A DNA stretch of 54,491 nt, taken from assembly GCA_029266475.1 (NCBI GenBank), contig JAQSWU010000004.1:1-54491 (forward strand), read 5' to 3'. The translations under genes were made by a program, and so were the position numbers. Under the pieces are notes generated by a model. That model saw only the letters and a list, made by a program, of their open reading frames with translations, had not been told where the DNA came from and did not search any database. Origin of the DNA: Rickettsiaceae bacterium. Lineage in GTDB: Bacteria > Pseudomonadota > Alphaproteobacteria > Rickettsiales > Rickettsiaceae. How positions within the stretch are numbered: the stretch's first letter is position 1; each line of letters opens with the position of its first letter. Of the stretch, positions 41,747 through 50,681 are shown in pieces.

Positions 41747-44053
41747 TTACGCTTCAAATATACTTTTAATAACTGCGCTCTTTAATGAGACAGCCTTATT
41801 ATTGTAATTCTCAATGAAAGCCGGTAATCTCTTAATTATTCCGTCATAATTTTCTATAACCTTCTCTATTGCCTGCGCAATTGTATAAGGGCAGTCTACT
41901 CGGTTAACGGTAAGCATGTTTTCTAGATATTCATCTGCGTGATACAGTTTAGAGCTAGGTCCAACTAAACATGGAACGCCTAAACTTAAACTTTCTAAAG
42001 CGATCATTGGCGAACACTCTGTATTTGTTACATATAAAGTAAGGTCAGTATTACTCATAAGGTACATTAGCTCAGCATGCGGTATCTTTTCAGGGAAGTT
42101 TTCTAACTTAATACCTTCATTAATCCATGCATCATATTTGTTGAAGCTAAAATTAGTGTGACATGCGACTCTATCCTTTAACATACCTAATGCTACAAGC
42201 TGGGGATAAAGATTTTTAATCCATACTGTGTAAGCACTCCATAAGCCAACCCTAAATTCCTCGTTATATGATTTATTTACCTTTTTTAAAGCTTGATTCG
42301 GAATAAAATTTTGCATTAAGTAAGAATTGATTTTATAGGCTCTGAGAGCATACTCTAAATCTTGCTTAAGAGTAATTATCCCCTTAATTTTACTTTTCTT
42401 GTATAATTGGAGCCAACTATTGAAAGTTACACATGATTTAACATCTACCCATTGAGCGGGAGAGCCATGCCATAATAGATAAATATCTAGCTTCCTAACG
42501 TTCTTAAGTTCATTTAACCTATTAGCCAACTGAAGTTGTATACTATCGCCACTTGAAAATATTATCCTATCTATATCACTCTCTAGTAAAGCTAAAGAAA
42601 TTTTATCAATATCTCTGGGAGATAGCCCAATAAAGTATGATACTGTTAAAACAGGTAAAGCTATAGAATGTTTAAATAATTCTTTAGTTGAATTAGCAAC
42701 ACCGTCAAATATCTGTGGATAAATTACGCATATAGAGCTTTCAAGTACTTGTTTTTCCTCAATAATACTTTCCTTATGATGCTTATAATGCTCTAAAAAA
42801 TTTTTAATATTTTTATCACTTTTTTTTTTACTTTCTATGAAATAGTAGAAAGAGACAAGTTCACGTGCTATATACCTGAAAATAGGCACCGTTAAAATCT
42901 TCTTTATCACATTTTTCACTTCAGGGTTGTTAATAAACCTTTTAACCAAGCCTTGCGGGTTAAAGATTGAAGCTTTATACATGCCGTTATTTAGTTTATT
43001 TAAGAGAGTCCTTTTCTCTTCAATCCTATTCTCTTCTATAACGCGCTTTACAGAATCTTCAATCAGTGCGCTCCATAGTTTTTTAAATTTAGTATCATTA
43101 CAAAAAATCTCATTAAAGGCCTTAAAATTTTGTCTTTTTAATTCTTCCAATAAATTTCTATCCTTATCTAGCTTTTTAATAGCTTGTGCAAATGCTTTAG
43201 GGTCTCTTTCTAAAACAAATTCCTGCTGTTTTAAAGGAAGAACTTCGGGTGCTATACCAGCGTCCGTACAAATTATAGCGCAGCCAGAAGCCATAGCTTC
43301 AATGACTGGAAGAGGAGTGCCTTCAGTTTTAGCCCCCATTAATAAGATATCTGTTCTCTTTAGAACCGAAAGAATCTCTTCTTTAGTTCGCTTTTTAATT
43401 TGACTATCTAGTAGTTGCTTTTCTACTGTTACTCCTAATCTCTCTAACTCCTCAAAGGTCGGTACAATCAATTTTTTAAACCCTTTAGAATCGTAACTTT
43501 TCCCGTAGTGCCATTCACCCCAGGCGCTGTTGCCAACCCAAGTTACAACTAACTTGTCATTTTGGATAGTTTCATTTAAGTTTGTCTCTTCTATTCTTAC
43601 GTTATCGTATATAAACCCCCAAGGCTTGGGATATTCTGTTATATTGCAGTATATGTCATATAACCTTTTAGATACTGTATAATAGTTATCCACGAATGTA
43701 AAAGCTGGTAATTTAGCTAGAATTTGTTGCGGATTTTCAATAAATAAATGTTCAGGAACATTAGTAGTGATGGCTGATTGTAAGAACTTTGTTACATATG
43801 AAGGCTGAACCTTAGAGTATTTTCGAGCTATATATTCTATAAGTTCATTTAAATAAGCACGATAAAAAATATGTATAAAATCTATTTTTGGAAATACGTC
43901 TAAATTTTGTAAAAAATGTTCGTAATTACTATAATCAGCGGTATAAATAATATGACAATCATAATCGTCTTTGAGTAAACTAGAAATATATTGAGCTATA
44001 TTATCAAATGCCCAATTTTTAACATCCGCTACTAATATTATAGTTTTTTTCAT
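41747..44053 (-). CDS. Two-domain GT-B glycosyltransferase
   Basis: A 768-residue protein that seems to hold two GT-B-type units in tandem. The first has a group 1 nucleotide-sugar-binding region with GAKTEGTPLPVIEAMASGCAI and GIAPEVLPLK (about 245-275). The second has the equivalent TNTECSPMIALESLSLGVPC with LVGPSSKLYH (about 675-710). The join at about 340-425 is charged. It follows the GT4 gene by 32 bp and probably builds a surface polysaccharide or modifies a protein. Donor and acceptor cannot be told. Confidence 0.82.
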   Translation of the reverse strand: MKKTIILVADVKNWAFDNIAQYISSLLKDDYDCHIIYTADYSNYEHFLQNLDVFPKIDFIHIFYRAYLNELIEYIARKYSKVQPSYVTKFLQSAITTNVPEHLFIENPQQILAKLPAFTFVDNYYTVSKRLYDIYCNITEYPKPWGFIYDNVRIEETNLNETIQNDKLVVTWVGNSAWGEWHYGKSYDSKGFKKLIVPTFEELERLGVTVEKQLLDSQIKKRTKEEILSVLKRTDILLMGAKTEGTPLPVIEAMASGCAIICTDAGIAPEVLPLKQQEFVLERDPKAFAQAIKKLDKDRNLLEELKRQNFKAFNEIFCNDTKFKKLWSALIEDSVKRVIEENRIEEKRTLLNKLNNGMYKASIFNPQGLVKRFINNPEVKNVIKKILTVPIFRYIARELVSFYYFIESKKKSDKNIKNFLEHYKHHKESIIEEKQVLESSICVIYPQIFDGVANSTKELFKHSIALPVLTVSYFIGLSPRDIDKISLALLESDIDRIIFSSGDSIQLQLANRLNELKNVRKLDIYLLWHGSPAQWVDVKSCVTFNSWLQLYKKSKIKGIITLKQDLEYALRAYKINSYLMQNFIPNQALKKVNKSYNEEFRVGLWSAYTVWIKNLYPQLVALGMLKDRVACHTNFSFNKYDAWINEGIKLENFPEKIPHAELMYLMSNTDLTLYVTNTECSPMIALESLSLGVPCLVGPSSKLYHADEYLENMLTVNRVDCPYTIAQAIEKVIENYDGIIKRLPAFIENYNNKAVSLKSAVIKSIFEA

Positions 44054-44085
44054 ATGTATAATTCAACTCTATAAGTTATGGAAAT

Positions 44086-45198
44086 TCATTTTAAATATAA
44101 GCTTACAGTTTTTTTTGCAATCAAGGAAGCATCGTAATTGGTTATTATATGATTATATACATTACGAGCTATATTTTTTCTTAAATTTTCATTTTGCGCT
44201 AGTAGCTCCATAGCCTCACTCAAGCTGGCAACATCACCAGGCTTAACAAGCAGACCAGTTTCATTATGCTTTACAAGGTCCCTGCCCCCTGGTGCATCTG
44301 TTGTAATAATCGCTCTACAAAAAGCTCCTGCTTCAAGCAAGCTCCTGCTTAAGCCTTCTCGGTAAGATGGAAGTACTGCAACATGTGCTTTCTCCCAAAT
44401 TTTTTTTATATCACTGCAAAAACCAAGGTACTTTATATACCCTTTATTATCATATTCTTTTAATTCGGACTCGGTTAGAGAGTTTTTGTTATCTTTATCT
44501 GGTTCGCCAACCAACCAGAACTCAGCATTGATACCTTTTTTTTTGAGTATGCGAGCAGCATTAACAAATTCATATATTCCTTTATCTACTATCATCCTCG
44601 CTAGCAAAGCAAATATTATAGGCCCTTGTGGATCCGTTAATTTACCAAATTCTTTTGTATTAATACCGACAGAACACTGAGCTATTATTTCGCTATGCTT
44701 GCTGAAACCCGAATCACTCAGTAATTTTTCATCGTCCCTATTTTGTACAATGAATAGCATTTTTTTATAATTGCTTATGAAATTTAGGGTTTTAGAGATC
44801 ATAAATTTGATAAGCCTAAATTTCAGCTGATTGCTTATAAATATTGTACCCATTCCAAGGAAATTATTGATAACTTTAGGTGTTTTACATACAAAAGCAG
44901 CAATACTACCATATAAAATAGGCTTTATAGTCAAATTGTGAAGAATATCAGGAGCTTCTTTACGGATAATTTTTATTATTCTTATAAGTAAAAATAATTC
45001 AGCGAAAGGATTAAGGCTGCTTCGCTTGAGCTTAATTGGTATAACTTCAAGACCGTGCTGTTCAATTTTGTCTTTGAAATGGCTTATACTTGTAAGGATT
45101 TTAACTTGATAACCCTGATTCTTAGCTTCTAATGCAATTGGTAATAAATGTGCATAAAAATGCCAGTCAGCGTTGGTAAAGATAATGACTTTTTCCAT
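44086..45198 (-). CDS. Glycosyltransferase family 4 protein
   Basis: A 370-residue GT4 enzyme. The N-terminal domain begins KVIIFTNADWHFYAHLLPIA and contains DILHNLTIKPILYGSIAAF. The C-terminal domain has LLARMIVDKGIYEFVNAARI, the E-x7-E-type motif region PSYREGLSRSLLEAGAFCRA and the TGLLVKPGD loop. It resembles enzymes that add the first or second sugar to undecaprenyl-linked O-antigen or N-glycan intermediates (PglA/WbtD-like). It is first of a minus-strand run and diverges from the epimerase gene across 72 bp. Confidence 0.9.
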   Translation of the reverse strand: MEKVIIFTNADWHFYAHLLPIALEAKNQGYQVKILTSISHFKDKIEQHGLEVIPIKLKRSSLNPFAELFLLIRIIKIIRKEAPDILHNLTIKPILYGSIAAFVCKTPKVINNFLGMGTIFISNQLKFRLIKFMISKTLNFISNYKKMLFIVQNRDDEKLLSDSGFSKHSEIIAQCSVGINTKEFGKLTDPQGPIIFALLARMIVDKGIYEFVNAARILKKKGINAEFWLVGEPDKDNKNSLTESELKEYDNKGYIKYLGFCSDIKKIWEKAHVAVLPSYREGLSRSLLEAGAFCRAIITTDAPGGRDLVKHNETGLLVKPGDVASLSEAMELLAQNENLRKNIARNVYNHIITNYDASLIAKKTVSLYLK

Positions 45199-45270
45199 TG
45201 ACCATTAATTAGTGATAGTATATAAATTCTTAAAAGCGTCATAGAAGCAAAATAAAGTTACATTTAATTC

Positions 45271-46182
45271 ATGTCAAGATATTTGATTACTGGCGGTGCA
45301 GGCTTCATCGGTTCCCACCTTGCAGATTTGCTAACTAATAATGGTCATAAAGTTAAAGTTTTAGATGATCTTTCTACTGGAGACCTTTCTAATATTTCCC
45401 ATAACAAGGAAATTGAGTTTACCCAGGGAAGCATTCTAAATTTAGATACTTTAAAGGATGTTTGTAAAGGAATTGACGGAATTTTCCATCTTGCAGCGGT
45501 AGCATCAGTACAAAAGTCTATCGATATGTGGCATTACTGTCATCAAGTGAATTTAACGGGTACTGTTAACATATTCTTGCAAGCTGCTATTCAAAACATT
45601 CCAGTAGTATATGCCTCTTCAGCAGCAGTCTATGGCCCCCCTAATGAACTCCCACTAAGTGAAACATCTTTATTACAGCCATTTTCACCCTATGCTGTCG
45701 ATAAATACGCATGCGAACTTCAAGCTAAGGTTTTCGGTTCCCTAAAAGGTCTAAAATCTTTTGGACTGCGTTTTTTTAATGTTTATGGTAGTAGGCAAAA
45801 CAGAAATTCCGACTATTCAGGCGTAATCTCTATATTTAAACAGCTTGCGCTAGAAAATAAAGAATTGACAATCTTCGGTGATGGTAATCAAAGTAGGGAT
45901 TTCATACACGTTTCAGATGTAGTTGAAGCCTTATACTTGGCTATTAATGCTGCATCCAAGGAAGCTCAAGTAACTAACATTTGTACTGGAAATTCGTATA
46001 CGATTAATGAACTTACAAAAATCATCACAAAAGTACTGAATGTTAAAGGAGTAAAATACCTACCCGCACAAGCAGGAAGCATAAAAGAGTCGCAAGGCTC
46101 ACCACTTCTCGCTAAAAAACTCCTTAAGTTTGAAGCGAAAAGAGGCTTTGAAGAAGCATTAAGCGAATTTCTCTTAGAGTGA
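45271..46182 (+). CDS. NAD-dependent nucleotide-sugar epimerase/dehydratase
   Basis: A 303-residue short-chain dehydrogenase of the extended class. The NAD-binding motif is GGAGFIGSHLAD (8-19). The catalytic residues are Ser117 (YASSAAVYG) and Tyr141/Lys145 (SPYAVDKYACEL). RDFIHVSDVVEALYLAI is the sugar-binding region typical of UDP-glucose/UDP-GlcNAc 4-epimerases. It probably supplies activated sugars to the neighbouring glycosyltransferases. The exact substrate is open. Confidence 0.92.
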   Translation: MSRYLITGGAGFIGSHLADLLTNNGHKVKVLDDLSTGDLSNISHNKEIEFTQGSILNLDTLKDVCKGIDGIFHLAAVASVQKSIDMWHYCHQVNLTGTVNIFLQAAIQNIPVVYASSAAVYGPPNELPLSETSLLQPFSPYAVDKYACELQAKVFGSLKGLKSFGLRFFNVYGSRQNRNSDYSGVISIFKQLALENKELTIFGDGNQSRDFIHVSDVVEALYLAINAASKEAQVTNICTGNSYTINELTKIITKVLNVKGVKYLPAQAGSIKESQGSPLLAKKLLKFEAKRGFEEALSEFLLE

Positions 46183-46214
46183 TTTTTTAAATCAGTCTTA
46201 CCGCGTAAAATAAT

Positions 46215-47363
46215 CTAATCATATTCCTTTAAGCGCTTAAGTTGATCTTCTAAAGTGAATTTGTTTAGAAAAATCTTATGTGCCTTTCTAGCCTTAGCAG
46301 CCGCTTCCTTCGGATGTTTTTTTATCCATTGAATATGGTCATCAATTTGCTTAAACATAGTTTCAGCATCGGCATTATGATCTATATAAAAAACAGAATC
46401 GCCAAACTCTTTTTGTACAAATGGATGGTTATCACAAATCATTATTGTTGAAGCAGCGGCCCCTTCAAATACTCTGCTAGAGGGTACGCCATTATCCAAA
46501 TGAAACTGAGAATGAAGAACAAGACTAATTCCATTTTTTGCTGCCTCACTTAGAAAGCTTCTACCATCTGAAGGAATGTATCCTTTATAGCTATCTTTTA
46601 TAAATTGCCACAGCTCGGCATGCTCAAGAGCTCCATAAACTACAAAATATCCCTGCTCCGCTAATTTTCCATATACTTGACGATATCGTTCACTTTGTCT
46701 CAAATTATCCCAGCCTCCACCTGAAAACATTAATTTTTCATAAGATAGTTGCTTAAACTCAGTTCGGTAAACTGTAGGGTACCAAGACATAATTAATTCA
46801 AGTTGATCAGCACTTGAGTTTTTGTTAATTTCATTCAGATCTCTTTTTAAAAAAACTTGTTTAGGGTAAGTTACTAGATAACCATTAACAGATGTTTTAA
46901 AACGTTCTCTATAATAATCATTTAACTCATTAAAACTGTACGTTTCTAATAATTTAGGGGCGCTACCCCAAACTATAAAAAATTTTTTAATTCCTTTTTG
47001 GTATTTATCTAACTTCAATATTTTATTACTACGTTCTCCCCTTTCAACCAATAAAGATGTAATATCTAAGCCTTCTTTAAATTTACAGCCACTAATCACT
47101 TGGCTATGCTTTACAATTCCATAACCTAAATTTTGAGCTGCAATTAACAACCTCATAACTGCCTCATGGTCCCCGAGTCCCGTAGCCCAATCATCATAAA
47201 TTAGTACATTTGTATGATTTTCTTGAGAGCAATTAGACTGTTCTGCATATTTAACGTAGGATCGGTAAAATACAGTAGCTAGAATTGATAAAACTAAAAT
47301 GATAGAAATTTGCTTATAATATTTTTTTAAACAAAATAATTTTTTTAAAAACTTATATTTCAT
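46215..47363 (-). CDS. Membrane-anchored glycosyltransferase-like protein
   Basis: A 382-residue protein with a basic N-terminus and one membrane anchor at about 18-33. The C-terminal third resembles the nucleotide-binding half of GT-B enzymes (CgeB/Glyco_trans_1_2 type): PSSRVFEGAAASTIMICDNH, QKEFGDSVFYID and a final helix block with AAAKARKAHKIFLNKF. The N-terminal half has LIYDDWATGLGDHEAVMRLL, which I do not recognise. It is convergent with the epimerase gene (32-bp gap) and belongs to the glycan cluster. Activity is inferred only from the fold. Confidence 0.7.
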   Translation of the reverse strand: MKYKFLKKLFCLKKYYKQISIILVLSILATVFYRSYVKYAEQSNCSQENHTNVLIYDDWATGLGDHEAVMRLLIAAQNLGYGIVKHSQVISGCKFKEGLDITSLLVERGERSNKILKLDKYQKGIKKFFIVWGSAPKLLETYSFNELNDYYRERFKTSVNGYLVTYPKQVFLKRDLNEINKNSSADQLELIMSWYPTVYRTEFKQLSYEKLMFSGGGWDNLRQSERYRQVYGKLAEQGYFVVYGALEHAELWQFIKDSYKGYIPSDGRSFLSEAAKNGISLVLHSQFHLDNGVPSSRVFEGAAASTIMICDNHPFVQKEFGDSVFYIDHNADAETMFKQIDDHIQWIKKHPKEAAAKARKAHKIFLNKFTLEDQLKRLKEYD

Positions 47364-47459
47364 TATTCCCTAGTATGGTAAGGTTTTCGAGGATTACCAA
47401 ATATCAACTACCCTAAAGTTTGTCAATTGAAATATTATCTTATCGAAAGGATTATTCAG

Positions 47460-47639
47460 GTGGAAAATAATCGTAAAATTTCTTTCCATGTAGCTATAAA
47501 ATTCCATAAGCCTAACGATAAGAAGCCTAATAAAGCTATTCTCGCACAGCATCGCTTTAACATCTTTATTTTAATTATATTAACTTTATTTTCTATTTTC
47601 ATAGGCTTTTGGTTAAATTTTAATGATAATAATGTTTAA
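47460..47639 (+). CDS. Small single-pass membrane protein, GTG start
   Basis: A 59-residue protein of unknown function. GAAAGGA (47445-47451) lies 8 bases before a GTG at 47460, which I take as the start; the frame is open further to a TTG at 47427. The first half is basic and soluble (NRKISFHVAIKFHKPNDKK), followed by one strongly hydrophobic segment, FNIFILIILTLFSIFIGFWL. It lies 149 bp upstream of the HTH-PAS regulator on the same strand. Confidence 0.55.
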   Translation: MENNRKISFHVAIKFHKPNDKKPNKAILAQHRFNIFILIILTLFSIFIGFWLNFNDNNV

Positions 47640-47788
47640 ATTAGTTAATAAAAATATGATGTCAATAGTAAAAAATTGATTTTACTGATAATAAAACGTC
47701 TAAAATTTTATTAATAATAAATTTAGTTATTGACAAATTGCTCACAACAGGGAAAAATTGTAAAGAAGTATTAAAATAAGTATAAAAC

Positions 47789-48451
47789 ATGACAAGTAAT
47801 GAAACTTTACCTTTAAATAGTTTTTCCGAAAGAATAACATATGTTCGAAAGCTTGCCGGCGTTAGTCGAAAATACGTTCAAAATAATTACGGCATTCATG
47901 AGAATACAATTAAGAAATGGGAAACTTGCCACACTGATAAAAGCGAGGCCAGAGTAAGATTAAGCACCCTTCGAGAATATTTAACTATAATCGAAAAAAA
48001 TTTTGGGATCGTTGTAACCGAAAATTGGCTATTTTATGGTACAGACAGCGAACCTTTTAGACTTTGGCTTAATCCAATATATAGTATGGATTGTGTAAGT
48101 ATCGATTCAACTGTAGAGCTACTTACCCAAGAAGGGGATTATTTTTTCTTTTTGAACCGAAATATGGAAGTAACTCATATAAATTCAAAGTTTCACCACT
48201 TTTTGCCTGTTAATGATGTAGATTTAAGCAAAGCACCAAAACATATATCTGGTATTATCGGTACAGATAATTTTACGGCTTTTTATCCTTATTTTAGTAA
48301 AGCAATTAGAGGTAAAAAGGTAGATTTTGATATAAATCTTAAACCTGAATCTAACGAGTTTTTATCTTTAAGCTCAATACCTGGAAAAAACTCTAACAAG
48401 GATGTTATTGGCATATTTAATTTTATAACTCCAGATAAAGTTGATAGTTAA
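47789..48451 (+). CDS. HTH transcriptional regulator with C-terminal PAS-like domain
   Basis: A 220-residue protein. Residues about 10-75 form a Cro/CI-type helix-turn-helix (SFSERITYVRKLAGVSRKYV, recognition helix HENTIKKWE), followed by the usual linker ENWLFYGTD. Residues about 110-215 fit a PAS fold (YFFFLNRNMEVTHINSKFHH and VIGIFNFITPD). The stop TAA overlaps the start of the next gene by one base (TAATG), so the regulator is coupled to a membrane sensor. A pairing of this type would link an external signal to transcription. No receiver domain is present, so signal transfer would not follow the usual phosphorelay. Confidence 0.75.
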   Translation: MTSNETLPLNSFSERITYVRKLAGVSRKYVQNNYGIHENTIKKWETCHTDKSEARVRLSTLREYLTIIEKNFGIVVTENWLFYGTDSEPFRLWLNPIYSMDCVSIDSTVELLTQEGDYFFFLNRNMEVTHINSKFHHFLPVNDVDLSKAPKHISGIIGTDNFTAFYPYFSKAIRGKKVDFDINLKPESNEFLSLSSIPGKNSNKDVIGIFNFITPDKVDS

Positions 48452-50115
48452 TGATAAATCTACCGAAAACAGATAAATTCTTTAAAGCATCTTTAGAGCG
48501 TTTTTATGCTTTGAATAATCAGCAGATTTTATTGAATTCTACCTTCTTATTTTTGTTTAGCTTATGGTTTCCTTTAAAAGGCGCTTCCTTTGCGTTCAAA
48601 GATCAAGTAAAAGTCCAGGTTGTAGCCTTAGAAAAAAATATTAAAATCGTTAGTAAAATTTACTCTGACACCTTACTGAACATACGAGATATTATTGAAG
48701 ATGAGAGAAAACAGAACAAAGAACCAAATTTAAAAAGGTTATTTAGAGGAAGATTACCGGAAGGAATTGGAGATATTTTTATCCTTGACGAAGAACTAAA
48801 CATCATAAATACCTTAAATTCTGATGAAAATAGATATAGAGGTACAAACCTTGCTAAAAGGAGCTATCTCTATCGATTAAAGCTCAACCCTTTTAAAGTA
48901 CATATTGATCAACCAATTTTCGGAGCAGTGTCAAATGCATGGGCCGTACCAATATCTGTTGCTATAAAAGATGAGAATAATAAGTTTGACGGTGCTATTA
49001 TTCTAAGTATTAAATTAGAATCTTTTTCAAACATTCTAAACGATAACCGCCTTAACACCTCTCTAAAGGATATTTCATATACTATGCAGTCGGTAGATAG
49101 AGCTCAAAATATTTATGACATTAGCTTATTATATGCCGCGCCGAAACTATTTTTCCTTCGCAATATATTGCCGAGCAGTCAAAACGATATAAACATTTCC
49201 TTTCCTAGTTTAACATTAAATAATCAGCTGAGCTTAATTTATGACATACAACAACTTAGGAAAGATTTTTTGCAAGTCACATTGATACATTTTTTAGTAT
49301 TTTATCTATTAGCATTAGCACTAATTGGTTTACGCTATGTGTTAAGAAAGCAAATAATCATACCTATAAGAATTTTAACAAATGAAATTGCATCCCTGCT
49401 GCCGCATGAAACAATCTCTGAAAAATTAGTATATCAAGATAATATCAAAATTATAGAATCTTTAGACGATTACGTAAAAAATATAATAATTCAATTCAAT
49501 GAATTTACCAGATTAAATAGATGTTTAAATCATCAACTTAAAGCTAATACAGAGATATTAAAAAATATTGTTATATCTTTAAAAGAATCTCAGAAAATTT
49601 CCCATGAGTTTCTGGAAGATCTTTGTTCCTCGCTAAATAAAATCAACTCTTCTAAAATCACTTCCGCTATTAATGAACTAGAGAATACTACGGAAAGTTT
49701 AATTAAATTCTCCTTAAACAAGATAACTTCAACCCCTCTACTTCCAGAAATGATTGATATTTATGAGATTGTTAACAATGTTTTTGGACCTAAAGCGGTT
49801 GTAGATAGAAGTGACTATTCTAATAAAGAGCAATTAAGTTTATACAAAGAGTCCTTAATAGAAGCGCTACGAGTAATTAATTCAATTCTTCAGGAAACCT
49901 TCAAGGCTAAAGTTTATATACAAATAATGAATAAAAATAATGAGCTGTCACTCGAATTTTTAAATATACCTACTGAGGCTCTCAGCTATCTTGACACCAC
50001 TATTCATTTAAGGGAATTAAGGTTACTTTTGTATATGAATAAAGGGTCAATCTCTTTGGGGCATCCAAAAGATGGCTTTCAGGTTTTAAGCATAAACTTT
50101 TCCTCAGTTTACTAA
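48451..50115 (+). CDS. Membrane sensor with Cache-like domain and degenerate histidine-kinase module
   Basis: A 554-residue protein. A membrane helix at about 27-46, a periplasmic Cache-like sensor (about 50-270, with GDIFILDEELNIINTLNSDE) and a second helix at 275-298 are followed by a helical cytoplasmic part. KISHEFLEDLCSSLNKI at about 382-398 resembles a histidine-kinase dimerisation box, with His385 in place. In the region that should bind ATP, the N-box asparagine and the DxGxG motif are not recognisable; only the end (YMNKGSISLGHPKDGFQVL) recalls the last part of the fold. It may be a pseudokinase or a phosphotransfer-type scaffold. It overlaps the upstream HTH-PAS gene by one base. 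Confidence 0.72.
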   Translation: MINLPKTDKFFKASLERFYALNNQQILLNSTFLFLFSLWFPLKGASFAFKDQVKVQVVALEKNIKIVSKIYSDTLLNIRDIIEDERKQNKEPNLKRLFRGRLPEGIGDIFILDEELNIINTLNSDENRYRGTNLAKRSYLYRLKLNPFKVHIDQPIFGAVSNAWAVPISVAIKDENNKFDGAIILSIKLESFSNILNDNRLNTSLKDISYTMQSVDRAQNIYDISLLYAAPKLFFLRNILPSSQNDINISFPSLTLNNQLSLIYDIQQLRKDFLQVTLIHFLVFYLLALALIGLRYVLRKQIIIPIRILTNEIASLLPHETISEKLVYQDNIKIIESLDDYVKNIIIQFNEFTRLNRCLNHQLKANTEILKNIVISLKESQKISHEFLEDLCSSLNKINSSKITSAINELENTTESLIKFSLNKITSTPLLPEMIDIYEIVNNVFGPKAVVDRSDYSNKEQLSLYKESLIEALRVINSILQETFKAKVYIQIMNKNNELSLEFLNIPTEALSYLDTTIHLRELRLLLYMNKGSISLGHPKDGFQVLSINFSSVY

Positions 50116-50126
50116 TAACGAGTTAT

Positions 50127-50576
50127 TTATACTTCTTCGATCTTAGCTATTCTTGCTATATGCCTTCCACCCTCGAAGCTAGTCCTTAAGTATTTCTCGG
50201 TGATAGCTATACATTCATCTAAGCTATTAATTCTTGCCCCTAACACTAAGATATTAGAATTATTATGCGCCTTAGCCATTTCCGCCATATATTCATTATG
50301 ACAAAGAGCCGCTCTAATGTTTGAATATCTATTTGCAGCTATGGACATACCTATCCCCGAGCCACAAATTAGGATACCGTAATCCGCCTCTCCATCCAAT
50401 ATGCTATGGCATACTGGATGAGCGAAATCAGGAAAATCTACTTTTTCCTCACTAAATGAGCCACAATCTAAAAGCCTGAAGTTTTTTTCCTTAAGCAATT
50501 TCATTAACTCCTGCTTATACAAAAAGCCAGCGTGATCTGCACCTAGGGCGATGGAAATTTTCTTTGTAAAATTCAA
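50127..50576 (-). CDS. rpiB: Ribose-5-phosphate isomerase B
   Basis: A 149-residue RpiB/LacAB-family enzyme interconverting ribose 5-phosphate and ribulose 5-phosphate. The hallmarks are complete: ALGADHAGFLYKQEL, the catalytic-site CGSGIGMSIAANR and ALCHNEYMAEMAKAHNNSNI. It is convergent with the sensor gene (11-bp gap) and divergent from the NlpD-like gene. Confidence 0.96.
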   Translation of the reverse strand: MNFTKKISIALGADHAGFLYKQELMKLLKEKNFRLLDCGSFSEEKVDFPDFAHPVCHSILDGEADYGILICGSGIGMSIAANRYSNIRAALCHNEYMAEMAKAHNNSNILVLGARINSLDECIAITEKYLRTSFEGGRHIARIAKIEEV

Positions 50577-50681
50577 TGCTACCTCTACTCCAAAAAATAT
50601 AGTATAAAAATAGATAATATAGTGAAATATAACTTGCTGTAAATTTTTAAATGCATAAAATTACATTTAATTTAGATTATT

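Noticed and set aside
42927-43403. Plus-strand frame of 158 codons inside the two-domain glycosyltransferase
   Set aside because: It is a shadow of the GT-B domain, with low-complexity hydrophobic and Ser-rich composition.
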